Assembly: GCA_033239525.1 (NCBI GenBank) | Contig: BSYO01000035.1 | Location: 8,220,627-8,284,626, forward strand | Source: Nepenthes gracilis | Taxonomy: Eukaryota; Streptophyta; Magnoliopsida; Caryophyllales; Nepenthaceae | Direction: 5' to 3' | Length of the DNA stretch: 64,000 bases | Shown here: positions 1-10,815 of the stretch, one piece after another | Layout of the letters: each line of letters opens with the position of its first letter | How positions within the stretch are numbered: the first letter of the stretch is position 1 | The notes under the pieces: generated by a model | Seen by the model: the letters and a program-made list of their open reading frames with translations, nothing else | Told to the model about the DNA's origin: nothing | Databases searched by the model: none | Translations under genes and position numbers: made by a program

Positions 1-766
1 TAGTCATTCTCTTGTAAATTTTACACCTATTAACATGTCATCTAATACTATACTTGATGTTGCGTGAGAATTCGATTGAGTGGATGCATTTTTTAAGTGG
101 CGCATGATGACACATGTGCCAACATGAATAAGATTTCAACGTCTGAAGCATGCTTAAAGAGTGCACGTGCGGGGATTCTAGTAGTAGTTGCACCTGATAA
201 ACACATGAAGGGTGCAAGTGCGTCAAAATTTAGGAAAGTTCTCTCTTTGGCATTCGAATGCCAACTTCTAGCATTTAAACGCCAACAACTAGATTATTCT
301 TTTCAAAGTAGTTTTGCTCCTTTTTTTTTTATAAGATAGCGGGTAGAAACATTAATGAATCTTCACAATGAGACTTTACAAAAGTTATCTTGTATAAGAG
401 TATGAGTTTGTTCAAACACTATGAGCGTTGAATTGAAAAAAAAGAAAAAGAAGAGTAGGATGAGATTTTTTTCCTATTCTTGGACTTTTAATAACATTCT
501 TTTTTTTTCATTATATTTTATTTTCTTATTATTTATTTATCAATTTATCTAAATTTGTGAAAAATCTGACGATGAATATGAGAGGGATCAACTGTGATGC
601 AGGGAAGTGGGGAAAGTAGGGAAAGGGTAGGAGAATAAATTGCGAGGAGGGGAAGAAATTAGAGGAGGAGGAAGAGAAGTAGAGAGATTAACAGAAAAGA
701 AAAATAACAATCACTCAAATTTCATTCAACTCATCAATCCTGCTATCAACATTAGAGTTAAGATCC
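1..766. other. Gene-free AT-rich flank
   Basis: No open reading frame here looks like a known protein. The stretch contains T- and A-rich runs and a purine-rich patch near 590-700. Nothing can be assigned. Confidence 0.6.
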
Positions 767-980
767 ATATATAGAAAAACTTTACTATTAGATTAATTAG
801 AAAATAAAATTATTTTCTAACTAATAAGGAAATAATATGATATAATTTTTTAAAATAAAATAAAATAAAATCTCATCAAATAAAATTTCTCAAATAAAAT
901 TAAAATTGAATAAAATATAATTACTTTTAATCAAATAAAATAAAATCTATTCTAATTTAGAATATCAATGATGTTCACAT
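767..980. repeat. AT-rich interspersed repeat, copy 1
   Basis: This segment is rich in AATAAAAT words. It begins TATATAGAAAAACTTTACTA and ends TCTAATTTAGAATAT. A diverged second copy with the same order of sub-motifs lies at 2,836-3,100 in the same orientation. The family is not recognised. The two copies flank the RRM fragment and the solo LTR, so they could be the ends of one larger element or two independent copies. Confidence 0.65.
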
Positions 981-1054
981 TAATTTTTTCTAAGTGGTTA
1001 AAATTTGACCCTATTGAGTAAAAATTTTTGTTATCAATTCTCCAACTACAAGCT

Positions 1055-1288
1055 GAGTGGCTTGCAATCTGGAGCAAGAGCAATTGTAACACTTTGATCA
1101 ACTATTATTACATCTGAAAGAAGAATTGCCGTTTTTACCCCTTGGGCATCCTTGAAGGTGATATATGCCGTCTTGGAGCGCTCACTTTCTCCATACAATT
1201 CAACATATTCTATATCCCTAAAAAAGGAGAAAAATTTCTTGATGTCTCAGCGTGATGCATAGAGGGATATATTCCAAACTTTCATAGT
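1055..1288 (-). pseudogene. RRM-domain exon fragment (BPA1-like RNA-binding family), broken
   Basis: Read on the minus strand, about 75 codons give an RNA-recognition-motif pattern: a beta-1-like MKVWNISL start, then DIKKFFSFFRDIEYVELYGE, SKTAYITFKDAQG, and a final VIIVDQSVTIALAP. This resembles the plant RRM family of BPA1 (binding partner of ACD11) and its relatives, which bind RNA or partner proteins. The match is from family knowledge, not a search. An in-frame TGA lies between YASR and DIKKFF (about 1,246), and further stops follow the end of the domain. No neighbouring exon of the same gene is visible and the surroundings are repeats. The best reading is a pseudogene or captured exon. 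A working exon would need the TGA to be an assembly error. Confidence 0.6.
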
Positions 1289-1419
1289 TCTTATTGACAT
1301 AGAATCTGATTTAAAAAGAGAAGATCGAGAAGGGATAATACGATAACTTTAGCGAGTGTTTAAATGAGAATAAGAAGGCGGTTTCTAAGATGGAATCGAT
1401 AACTTTCATAGTTAATATA

Positions 1420-2504
1420 TGTTGGTCCCAATATAAGGGCCCATAAAGCACGACCCAAAGAAAGGGTCCAAGAGAAAGGCCCAGAAATGTGTCCACGGAC
1501 CAAGAGGACTGACAGCCCAGGAGGCCCAAGACCCGAGGCTAGCTCCTTACGTTAAACTGGTCGAGCAAGCCTGAGAACACAGGCTGATGTCCCAAAAGTC
1601 AAAGCTACGACAAAGGTCTAAGAGGTCCCTTTAACCAATAGGAGCTCGAGGACATCGCAAACAACAGGCGATATCCAGGTACGAGGACCAGAAGGAGAAG
1701 CCCGAGAACCTCAAAAGTTCCATCAGGCCTCAGATTAATCCGAGAAGCCAAGAAAAGACAGTTAACACCCGAGAGCTACCTTCTTCAGCAAGAATGCGAG
1801 CTCACAAAGAGACAAGGCACGCCACACAAGGACGAGGACTATCTCACACACGGCCGAGAGAGCCAACTAAGCAGTTTCGCTGATTTCCAAGGAACCTGCA
1901 ACAACTACTAAACGCCGCTTCCACAGAGCACGCCTAGTCAAATCAAGACTGACGCCTAAAGACTATGCGCCTGACATGCTCGGGCCCTACCAGCGGCACC
2001 AGCGGCATGTTTCCTCGTACATGCCTTCACTCCTGACATGGACAGCAGGGCAGGTTGACGGCTCCCTTAGGCGTTGGACGTGACCAATGGGACAGTGGAC
2101 AGTCTCTCGGCCACCCGCCGGCTGCCACGTGTCTTCTCCCCAACGGTACAATTTCTCCTATAAATACCCAGCAGAGGCTCATGCCTCAGGACTCTCTCTT
2201 GGCTCTTTCTTCCTCTCTTTCTAACAAGAAGAAATATAAGGGCGACAAAGCTTCCCAACGAGAGAACTTTCTAAGGAGAGAAATACAAAACAAGAGACAA
2301 GGAAGGAATCCACCAAAAATTTTGTACTTTATAAAGACTTCCTCCCATAGTGAAGCATTTCTCAATGCCCAGAGTCTCGTGGTTTTTCCTCCCCATTAAA
2401 GAGGAGGTTTTCCACATAAAACCCGATTTTAATCTCTCATTCTCCACATCCTACACATCCAAACACTTGTGTTGCACTGGACCCCCCAGATCCGGAACGC
2501 AACA
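1420..2504 (+). mobile_element. Solo LTR of an LTR retrotransposon
   Basis: The segment starts TGTTGG and ends GCAACA, a 5-bp terminal inverted repeat typical of LTRs. It is GC-richer than its flanks. A TATAAATA box at 2,159-2,166 lies about 345 bp before the 3' end, so the LTR reads rightward. The flanking bases are ATATA on the left and ATATC on the right, a near-perfect 5-bp target duplication. Removing the LTR rejoins a sequence resembling the start of the AT-rich repeat at 767. No second LTR or pol gene is nearby. The superfamily is uncertain. Confidence 0.75.
2159..2166 (+). promoter_or_regulatory. TATA box of the 1,420 LTR
   Basis: TATAAATA sits in a GC-rich context inside the LTR, in the usual place before the R region. 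Confidence 0.5.
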
Positions 2505-2852
2505 ATATCCTTATATAGAAAAATTGGCTCCTTCTTCCTCTCTTTCTAACAAGAAGGAATAAAAGGGCGACAAAGGTTCCCAACGAGAGAACTTTCTAAG
2601 GAGAGAAATACAAAATAAGAGATAAGGAAGGAATCCACCAAAAAGCTTATACTTTGTAAAGACTTCCTCCCATAGTAAAGCATTTCTCAAGGCCTAGAGT
2701 CTCGTAGTTTTTCCTCCCCATTAAAGAGGAGATTTTCCATATAAAATCCGATTTTAATCTCTCATTCTCCACATCCTACACATCCAAATACTTGTGTTGC
2801 ACTGGACCCCCCAGATCCGGAACGCAACAATATCCTTATATAGAAAAATTTT
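2201..2852 (+). repeat. Direct tandem duplication, about 325 bp x 2
   Basis: The sequence from GGCTCTTTCTTCC at 2,201 to 2,525 is repeated at 2,526-2,852 with scattered point differences. Each copy contains the LTR 3' end (GCAACA) plus about 20 bp of flanking host DNA (ATATCCTTATATAGAAAAAT). The duplication therefore arose after the LTR had inserted. Confidence 0.85.
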
Positions 2853-3100
2853 ACTACTACGTTAAGTAGAAAACAAAATAATTTTTTAACTAATGAAAAA
2901 ATAATATGATATAGTTTTCTGAAATAAAATAAAATTTTATAAAATAAAACTCTTAAGAAAATTCCTCAAATAAAATCAAAATAAAATAAAATAAAATTTC
3001 ATCAAATAAAATCTCTCAATAAAATCCAAAACAAATAAAATATAATTATTTCTAATCAAATAAAATCAAATCTCTTCTAATTTAGAATATTTATGATATC
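2836..3100. repeat. AT-rich interspersed repeat, copy 2
   Basis: Diverged copy of the 767-980 repeat in the same orientation, ending TCTAATTTAGAATATTTATG. Its left end touches the solo LTR duplication, which suggests the LTR inserted within this copy. Confidence 0.6.
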
Positions 3101-3451
3101 AGCATGAAATTATAACCAAACTCACATTTTATAATAAAAATTATTTTTTCCGTAATTTTTATTTTAATTGAAAAAAGTTTTTTTTACCTAAAATTTTATG
3201 TTCCTTTTGTTGTATAATGTGTTTTTTCTGAGTATGTGTTAATATCTAGCTTCCTTACAGAATTCAAACAAAGGGGTTCGGTGGATCATTTCCTACAATG
3301 TCCCATAGTCATTTTAGTGGCAATAGCAGCAGAAAAACTCCAGTGCAAGAACGTTTGTCATCTATGATCTCATGTGAATTATGCACGAACTTGAATTAAA
3401 TACTAGTAATAATCATTTTGAGAACGGTCTATGTGAGAAGTAGCAAGTCAC

Positions 3452-3619
3452 CTCAACAGGATTAATTCCAACATCAATGACAACAGCACCGTGCTTTATC
3501 CAGCTACCCCTCACCATGTTTGCTTTTCCAGTGGTGGAAATGATGATATCTGCTTGTCTCGTGATATATATAGGGTTCATCATTCTTGAATGGACAATCG
3601 TGATTGTAGCATCTTCCCT
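3452..3619 (-). CDS. Orphan exon of FolD-type methylenetetrahydrofolate dehydrogenase/cyclohydrolase
   Basis: This minus-strand exon of 168 bp (56 codons) has no stop. Its residues REDATITIVHSR, TRQADIIISTTGKAN, MVRGSWIKHGAVVIDVGINP and VE match the NAD(P)-binding core of bifunctional FolD, which interconverts methylene-, methenyl- and formyl-tetrahydrofolate. A canonical acceptor (TTTTGCAG) precedes AGGGAAGAT, and a donor (GTGACT) follows GTTGAG. These borders fall at a plausible exon junction of the plant family. No other FolD exon is recognisable within 3.4 kb downstream or 1 kb upstream on this strand. It may be one exon of a gene with very long introns extending left of the window, or an isolated copy carried by rearrangement. 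Family assignment is confident; functionality is not. Confidence 0.7.
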
Positions 3620-4666
3620 CTGCAAAATGTAAGGTCATAAATAGGACAATTTGCAACTGTAGCATCTGTTCTTTGTATTCTTCATGCCATTCTGAGTGTA
3701 ATTGTTTCAATTGCTCATTGATAGCTTGTTTCTTGACTGCCATGGAAGTTTTTAAGGAACTGTCAACTTGTTTGCTATTGTCTCGGATCTCAACAGGTAC
3801 CTAGCAAGAATTGAATTTTGTGTGACACAGTGGCTAGATCATTAATAATCAACCATATGGCGTTGTTGTTGGCATGAAGACTTCGTTCAATGAAACCAGA
3901 ACTACTGCAGGTTCTGTTTGTAAGTTTGCAGGGCAGATCTGGATAGTGGCCTATTCTTGCGTTTCAGAATTCATAAGCAGATTATTTGTAGTGGCAGTAA
4001 CCTTTTGCAAGATCTGGTGTGTTTATGTTGTAATGAGTAGCAGAATTCAGGATAATCTGCAGCGTTTGGTGAAGTTTGCTGAGATACAACAGGGTATTTC
4101 AGGAAGTTTGAACTTGAAGGCCCGAACTCTGACTTGTGCACTTGAATTGAGACTTGTGATAACTCAATTTGCAGCATGTTGAAGGATCAAGGTTGGTTTT
4201 TGAACTGGGACTGAATCAAGCATCCATAATAATCCAGAAGATCAAAATCTGTGGGGACTCTGAAAGATTCGTATGAACTCTTGTTCTGTCAAGAGTGCCA
4301 CTTCAAGAACTCTAAATCTGATAGAATTCTGCTGCGGACAGCAAACTTCAGAATTTGAAGAAACTGTTGTAAAAGTTGTAGTATGTGTCGTAATTCTTGA
4401 GTGTTCTTGATATTCGAATAATGAGACAAGAACAGCAATAAGGACTGAATCTTAAAGAATTGCCAAAGATCTGAATTTTGTCAATTGCAAGAGCCCATTC
4501 TGGTGCAGGAATCTGATCAGCGGTGCTGCTATATGGACATTCTCTGACCGAAATTGCAGAACACCACTACCGGCCAACATTATAAGCATTAGGTTTCTTT
4601 TCCCATGGAATATATAAACCAGTGTGACGATTCATAGAATCAGTTCTTGATAGATTCTTGATGTGT
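3620..4666. other. Unassigned stretch
   Basis: About 1 kb without a recognisable gene. A minus-strand reading frame at 3,504-3,743 (hydrophilic, glutamine-rich) matches nothing known to me. TATATAAA near 4,610 followed by a transition to Tat-like LTR sequence at 4,667 suggests part of another retroelement, but no ends were found. Confidence 0.4.
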
Positions 4667-5201
4667 TGATGGTCCAAAAACTATGGGCCCAAGGGGCTAG
4701 GCCTACAATCCAACTCTAACCCAACAAAATCTTTTCAAAGTGAAGAGTCCCACAAGGCTCCCGATGGCTCGGAGAAGGGCGTAATCGTTACTAGCCACTC
4801 TCCAACAAAAGCAAACTGGCAGCCAAGAGGTCCTCGGCCCTCTTCCCGTCCGGAGGTCATCAGCCAGGAGGCCCTCGGCCCGCCTCCTGTTCAGAAACCC
4901 TTAGCCCTCCGTCTTGGTGCTGAGAACACTCCATCCCGGAGTCATGAGCCCTCCATGACGGAGTCAAGAGCTCGGCGCCCAAGTGTCAACCTTCCACTTA
5001 GGTAACCAGGATGTTGACCCACCAATGCAGTTTAGTCCTCCTCTAAGCCGCCATTCACGGGCGTACCTCTATGCCGCTCTCTGCCGAGCGCACTTGTAAG
5101 CCGTGTTGGGTTATGACTCACTCCCGTGTGGGCCCATACCCACTTGATGTGGCGGGTGGAGGTGCATATCCTCACCGCATGGAGAAAGATCAAGTTGAGC
5201 T

Positions 5202-5355
5202 CGCTAGACGCTCGAGCGGATTTTTCAGTATGGCCGCCGCTCGCTGTGCGCCATCTAGGAGCTCGAGCGGATTTTTCAGAATGTGCTTCGCTCGCTGTGC
5301 GCCTGCTAGGGTTCGAGGGGATTTTCCAAAATGTGCCCCACTCGCTGTGCGCTCG
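5202..5355 (+). repeat. LTR minisatellite, ~51 bp, 3 units
   Basis: Units start at 5,202, 5,255 and 5,306 with CTAG..., followed by CTCGAGCGGATTTT and ending GCTCGCTGTGCG. The 3' LTR has two full units (from 10,040 and 10,091) and a short third remnant, so unit number changed after insertion. Confidence 0.8.
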
Positions 5356-5408
5356 AGCGGGGGACTGCGCCCGCCGCGCGCTCGACATCCACTCGAGCGC
5401 GCGCCAAT

Positions 5409-5417
5409 TATATAAAA
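5409..5417 (+). promoter_or_regulatory. TATA box of the copia 5' LTR
   Basis: TATATAAAA just after the GC-rich repeats. The same box is at 10,206-10,214 in the 3' LTR. Confidence 0.6.
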
Positions 5418-5875
5418 CGCCGACTTTGCGTTTTTAGGGTAATTCAATTAATTCTGAGCGCCATTCCAGAGAAGAAGAAGAGAGAAAAGAGAGAGAAGAA
5501 GAAGAAGATGATGAAGAATTGAGCCTCCGTTTGGGTTTTTAATCAAGTTCCAATCTTTGGTAATCTCACGTACGAGATTCTTGCTGCTGTGAAGAACGTC
5601 TGTCGGGTTTTATCTCTTCTCTTATTCTTTATACTTCTTGTACGGGCTGTCCAAAGTTAGTTGATATTGATTCTTGCAATTTGGGGTTTGTGTAACCTAT
5701 TAACTGCTGCTAGTGGAAATTTCAGACTCTGTGTCCCGTGATTTTTCTCTCTCATTTCATAGGGAGTTTTTCACGTAAAAATTGCGTCTTTACTGTTCGT
5801 GATTACTTATTGTGTGCTTGATATCATCTACCACGTATTTTCTCGCGGTTCAAATAAGCTTTTAATTCTAACAAG

Positions 5876-5887
5876 TGGTATCAGAGA
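5876..5887 (+). other. Primer binding site (initiator tRNA-Met type)
   Basis: TGGTATCAGAGA begins 2 bases after the 5' LTR end. It matches the TGGTATCAGAGC consensus of plant Ty1/copia elements at all but the last base. Confidence 0.9.
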
Positions 5888-5923
5888 CAGGTTCGTGTTG
5901 GGTATTGTGACTTGTTTGAATTG

Positions 5924-8900
5924 ATGGCATCCTCATCGTCAAAAAATCTGCCGTTTGAGATTGAGCAGTTCAACGGGTAGGGCAACTTCATTCTCTGGCA
6001 AAAGAGGGTGAAGAACATTCTGACGAGAGAAGGGACAGTAAATGCGTTAAAAAAGAAGGATGAAAAGCCTGAAAAAATGACCGACGATGAATGGCAAGAT
6101 AAAAGAGATCTTGCAAACTGCACTATTAAGCTGTGCCTGGCAGACAATATTCTCCAAGAAGTTATTGGTCTAACTGATCCTAGCGGAGGTTTAGGAGAAG
6201 TTGGAGACCGTTATAAGTCCAAATCTTTGACAACCAGACTGCACGTAAAGAAGTAGTTTTATGGCTTACGGTTATCAGGAGGAGGGAGCTTTGAGAAGCA
6301 CTTGGACGAATTTAACCGAATATTGATGCAGATGTCTGCTCTTGATGAGAAAATCAAGGAGGAGGACAAGGCGTTGGTTCTACTAGCCTCTCTGCCGACC
6401 ACTCATGACCATATTGTCACAACCTTGCTGTTTGGCAAGGATACCTTAAAGTTGGACGAGGTTATTGCTTCTTTGCTCATGAACGAGTCTAGACGGTTAC
6501 AAGGGACTTCATCGTCTTCTCATTCTGAGGTGTTGGTGACTGAATCCAGGGGAAGAAGTAGAGGTCGCCACCAGAAATCAGGAGAAAAAGGACGCAGCAA
6601 GTCACGGTCTAGATACCAAAACCTGGAGTGCCATTACTGTGGCAAAAAGGGCCACATCAAGAAACACTGTTACAAATGGAAGCATGAGAATGCTGAAGGT
6701 AATGAGAAAAAGGCTGACAAGACTCGGGAGGAAGAAAGAGCTACTGTTGTTACCATGACTGATTTTTGGCTGATGTGCTAGGAGGATGAGGTAGTAAATC
6801 TGGCTGATCTTGAGACAAGCTGGGTTGTGGACAGTAATGCTTCACTTCATGTCACGTCATGGAAAAAGTTCTTTACATCATACACTCCTGACGATTTTGG
6901 AGTATTAAAAATGGGCGATGAAGCTATGTCTCGTATTGTTGGCTATGGTTATGTGTGTCTCACCACAAATAATGGAACCAAGTTGCTGTTGAGGGATGTT
7001 AGACATGTCCCGGATGTTCGACTGAATCTGATCTCGGCTGGCGAGCTTGATGATGAGGCCTTTTGTAGCACGTTCTGCACAGGAGTATAGAAGCTGACTA
7101 GAGGGTCTCTAGTTGTGGCTCGAGGCAGAAAAGTTTCCAATTTGTTTGTGATGCAAGCCTCGGTTACAGTGGGAGATGTGCATGTTGTTAGAAATGAGGA
7201 GCTTTTAGATTTGTGGCACCGTCAGTTGAGTCACATGGGTGAGAAGGGCCTGAACTGTTTAGCGAAGAAAAATTGTCTTTGGGGTGTAAAAACAGCTCAA
7301 CTGAAGACTTGTTCTCATTGCATGGCTGGAAAGCAACGACGGATCTTATTCAATAGCAATTTATCTACAAGGAAGACTAATTTTCTTGAATTGGTCCACA
7401 CCGATATATACGGCCCATTCAATGTGAGGACTCTTGGAGGAGCACTTTATTTCATCACCTTCATTGATGATTATTCTAAAAAATTGTGGGTGTATCCACT
7501 GAAATCGAAGGATCAATCTTTTATGTTCTTCAAGCATTTTCATGCCTTGGTTGAGAGGCAAACGGGGAAGAAACTAAAATGCATCCGAAGTGATAATGGT
7601 GGGGAGTACATCGGAGCGTTTGATGAGTATTGCCGATCTCATGGAATTCGTCATCAAAAGACTCCACCGAAGACACCGCAACTGAATGGGGTAGCCGAAC
7701 GAATGAATGGGACTTTGATGGAGAGGGTCCGATGTGTGCTTTCGGAGGCGAAGCTCCCTGGATAGTTTTGGGGGGAAGCCTTGAGGGCCGTGGCTCATGT
7801 CGTCAACTTGTCACCACAAGGTACCTTGAATGGTGAAGTGCCTGAAAAGATATGGACTGAAAAAGATGTATCCTACGATCACTTGCGAGTATTTGGATGT
7901 AAGGTCTTTGTTCACGTTCCCAAAGATGAAAGGTCCAAGCTGGAGTCAAAGACCAGACAGTGTGTATTTCTCAGTTACGGGAAAGATGAGTTTGGGTATC
8001 GACTGTATGATCCAATTGAGAAAAAGCTGGTTCGATCTAGGGATATCGTGTTTGTTAAGAACGAGACTATACAGGATATCGGCAAAGGTTCAGAGTTTGT
8101 CTCCAAGAATGATGACAACCGGGCACGTGATTCAGATCTTCTGCCAACACCTGTTCGTTAGCAAAATGAAAGTCAATGCAATGTTGAGGAAGAAGAAGAT
8201 CACAAGACTGCAATTGTCGATAGTGATGAGGATGAGGCTATTCCTCCTGATACTATAGAGCCTATCGAGACAGTTCCACTCTGACGATCCACGAGAGATC
8301 GAAGACCCCCTACTCGTTTGTCAGCCAAGGAGTATGTGTTACTCACAGACGGAGGAGAGCCCGAATGCTTAGAGGAAGCTATGGAGGATGAACATAGGGC
8401 AGAGTGGATGGAAGCTATACAAGAAGAGATGGCATCGCTGCAGGAAAATTACACATTTGAGTTGACGAGGCTGCCAAAGGGAAGAAGAGCATTGAAGAAC
8501 AAGTGGGTCTTCAGATTGAAAATAGATGAAAACAGCTCACAACCGAGGTACAAAGCGAGGCTGGTTGTGAATGGCTTCAATCAACGAAAGGGTATTGACT
8601 TCGACGAGATCTTTGCACCAGTGGTAAAGATGTCTTCCATTCGAGTGGTGCTCAGGTTGGCTGCTGTTCTTAACCTTGAGGTAGAACAGATGGATGCGTG
8701 GACAGCGTTTTCTTCACGGTGACCTTGAAGAAGAAATCTACATGGAGCAATTGGAGGGATTCCTTGTCAAGGGGAAGGAGAACTTGGTGTGTCATCTCAA
8801 GAAGAGTCTGTATGGCTTGAAACAAGCACCAAGGCAATGGTACAGGAAGTTTGAATTTGTCATGGTAAATCAAGCTATCAGAAAATGACCTCAGATCATT

Positions 8901-9930
8901 GTGTTTTTGTTCAGACCTTTTCAGAGGATGATTTTATTGTTCTTTTGTTCTATGTGGATAATATGTTAATTGTTGGGCGTAATGCTTCTAGGATCACGGA
9001 GTTAAAGCGACAGTTTGGGAAGTCCTTTGCTATGAAAGATTTGGGATCGACGAAGCAAATTCTGAGAATTAGAATTTTTGCGACCGCAAATCAAGAAAGC
9101 TATGGATGTCACAAGAGTGCTACGTGGAGAAAGTGCTTTAGCGCTTCAACATGGAAAATGCAAAATCAGTGAGCACACCGTTGGCCAATTATTTCAAGCT
9201 AAGTACTTGTCAATGTCCTTCTACAGAAGATGAAAAGGCCCAAATGAAAGGCATACCCTATTCTTCAGCTGTGGGTAGCCTAATGTATGCCATGGTGTGT
9301 ACTAGACCAGATATAACTTATGCTGTTGGTGTTGTCAGTCGATTCTTATCAAATCTCGGTAAGGAGCATTGGTCCGTGGTAAAATGGATTCCGAAGTATC
9401 TTCGAGGGACTTCTAAGCAGTGCTTGTGCTTTGGAAGCAACGTGCCCCTACTAGTTGAATATACTGATGCAGATATAGCGGGTGATGTTGACTCACGAAA
9501 GTCTACTTCGGGATATTTAGTCATGTTTGCAGGAGGAGCTGTGTCCTGGCAATCGAGATTGCAGAGGTGTGTTGCTCTCTCTACTACTGAAGCGAAATTC
9601 ATTGCTATTACAGAGGCAAGCAAGGAGATGCTATGGATGAAGAAATTCATTCGGGAACTTGGTCTTAAGCAGAAACGGTATGTGTTGTTTTGCGACAGTC
9701 AAAGTGCGATTTATCTTAGCAAGAACTCGCCCTTTCACCCCAAATCAAGGCACATTGATGTGAGGTATCAATGGGTGCGAAATGTTATTGACACGGGTTC
9801 GTTGGTGTTGGAAAAGATCGGGACCGAGGAAAATGGATCAGATATGATGACCAAGGCATTACAAAAGGGGAAGCTTGAAACTTGCTTGTGCTATCGCGGG
9901 ATGACGATGTATGGCCCCACACAGTCATGA
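5924..9930 (+). pseudogene. Copia gag-pol polyprotein, disrupted
   Basis: Starts at ATG 5,924 (MASSSSKNLPFEIEQFNG). Order seen: gag, with CCHC zinc knuckle CHYCGKKGHIKKHC at 6,629-6,670; protease motif VDSNAS near 6,830; zinc-binding WHRQLSH...CSHC (7,213-7,325); integrase core with D in HTDIYGPF, D in RSDNGGEY and E in GVAERMNG; reverse transcriptase with LHGDLEEEIYME and YVDNML, where YVDDML is usual; RNase H (TDADIAGD, STTEAKFIA, KSRHIDVRY). Seven in-frame stops interrupt the main frame: TAG at 5,978, 6,254, 6,779, 7,088, 7,763 and 8,159, and TGA at 8,282. A one-base insertion near 8,711 and further frame changes near 8,870 and 9,080 follow. No functional protein can be made. Confidence 0.95.
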
Positions 9931-9939
9931 AGGGAAGTT
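9929..9939 (+). other. Polypurine tract of the copia element
   Basis: The purine-rich GAAGGGAAG run lies immediately before the 3' LTR start at 9,940, where plus-strand priming is expected. Confidence 0.7.
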
Positions 9940-10669
9940 TGTTGGGTTATGGGTCACTCCCGTGTGGGCCCATACCCACTTGATGTGGCGGGTGGAGGTG
10001 CATATCCTCACTGCATGGAGAAAGATCAAGTTTAGCTTGCTAGACGTTCGAGTGGATTTTCCAGTATGGCCGCCGCTCGCTGTGCGCTTGCTAGGAGCTC
10101 GAGTGGATTTTCCAGAATGTGCCCCGCTCGCCATACGCTCGCTAGGCGCTCGAGCAGGGGCCTGCGCCCGCCGCGCGCTCGACAGCCGCTAGAGCGCGCG
10201 CCAATTATATAAAACGCCGACTTTGTGTTTTCAGGGTAATTCAATTAATTCTGAGCGCCGTTCTAGAGAAGAAAAAGAGAGAAAAAGAGAGAAGAAGAAG
10301 AAGAGGAGGAAGAATTGAGCCTCCGTTTAGGTTTTCAATCAAGTTTCAGTCTTCGGTAATCCCACGTACGAGATTCTTGCTGTTGTGAAGAACGTCTGTC
10401 GGGTTTTATCTCTTCTCTTATTCTTTATACTTCTTGTACGGGCTGTCCAAAGTTAGTTGATATTGATTCTTGTGATTTGGGGTTTGTGTAACCTATTAAC
10501 TGCTGCTAGTAAAAATTTTGGATTCTGTGTCCCGTGGTTTTTCTCCCTCATTTCATAGGGAGTTTTCCACGTAAAAATTGTATCTTTACTGTTTATGATT
10601 GCTTATTGTGTGGTTGATATCATCTATGACGTATTTTCTCGCGGTTCAAACAAACTTTTAATTCTAACA
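9940..10669 (+). repeat. 3' LTR of the copia element
   Basis: Begins TGTTGGGTTATG and ends ATTCTAACA, followed by the AGCCG target copy. It is 40 bp shorter than the 5' LTR, mainly because it has one fewer 51-bp unit. Confidence 0.93.
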
Positions 10670-10815
10670 AGCCGCCCCTCTGTGAGCGCACATCTAAGCC
10701 GCCCATTGTGAGCGTACCTCTAAGCCGCCACTCTGTCGGGCGGACCTCTAAATCTCCCATCTGCTTAGACGCAACTTTAAGCCGCTCCTCGGTTGGCACA
10801 TCAAAACGGTGACGT

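Larger units (their letters stand above)
5104..5873 (+). repeat. 5' LTR of the copia element
   Basis: Starts TGTTGGGTTATG and ends TTCTAACA. It contains three ~51-bp GC-rich units from 5,202, a TATA box, then a purine-rich GAAGAAGA stretch near 5,470-5,515. Confidence 0.93.
5104..10669 (+). mobile_element. Ty1/copia retrotransposon, Tnt1/Tork-like, complete but inactivated
   Basis: The element is full length, about 5.6 kb, with 770-bp and 730-bp LTRs. The 5-bp target duplication AGCCG is perfect (5,099-5,103 and 10,670-10,674). Internal order is primer site, gag, protease, integrase, reverse transcriptase, RNase H, then polypurine tract. Integrase before reverse transcriptase defines Ty1/copia. 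Residues of gag, protease and RNase H resemble the Tnt1/Tork lineage. The LTRs are still similar but show many substitutions and a repeat-number difference. With the stops and frameshifts in the coding region, this indicates an old, non-coding copy. It inserted in an older Tat-like LTR. Confidence 0.95.
4667..10815 (+). mobile_element. Tat-like LTR fragment split by the copia insertion
   Basis: Two pieces, 4,667-5,103 and 10,670-10,815, are parts of one LTR of the family seen whole at 20,954-22,310. They share TGATGGTCC at the start, ACTATGGGCC, the CAACCCAAC block, short copies of the GGAGGCCCTCAGCCCTCC minisatellite, and the CTCTAAGCCGCC minisatellite. The copia element inserted inside the second minisatellite. 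The 3' end of this LTR, including the region equivalent to 22,050-22,310, is missing. It is probably a truncated solo LTR. Confidence 0.75.
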
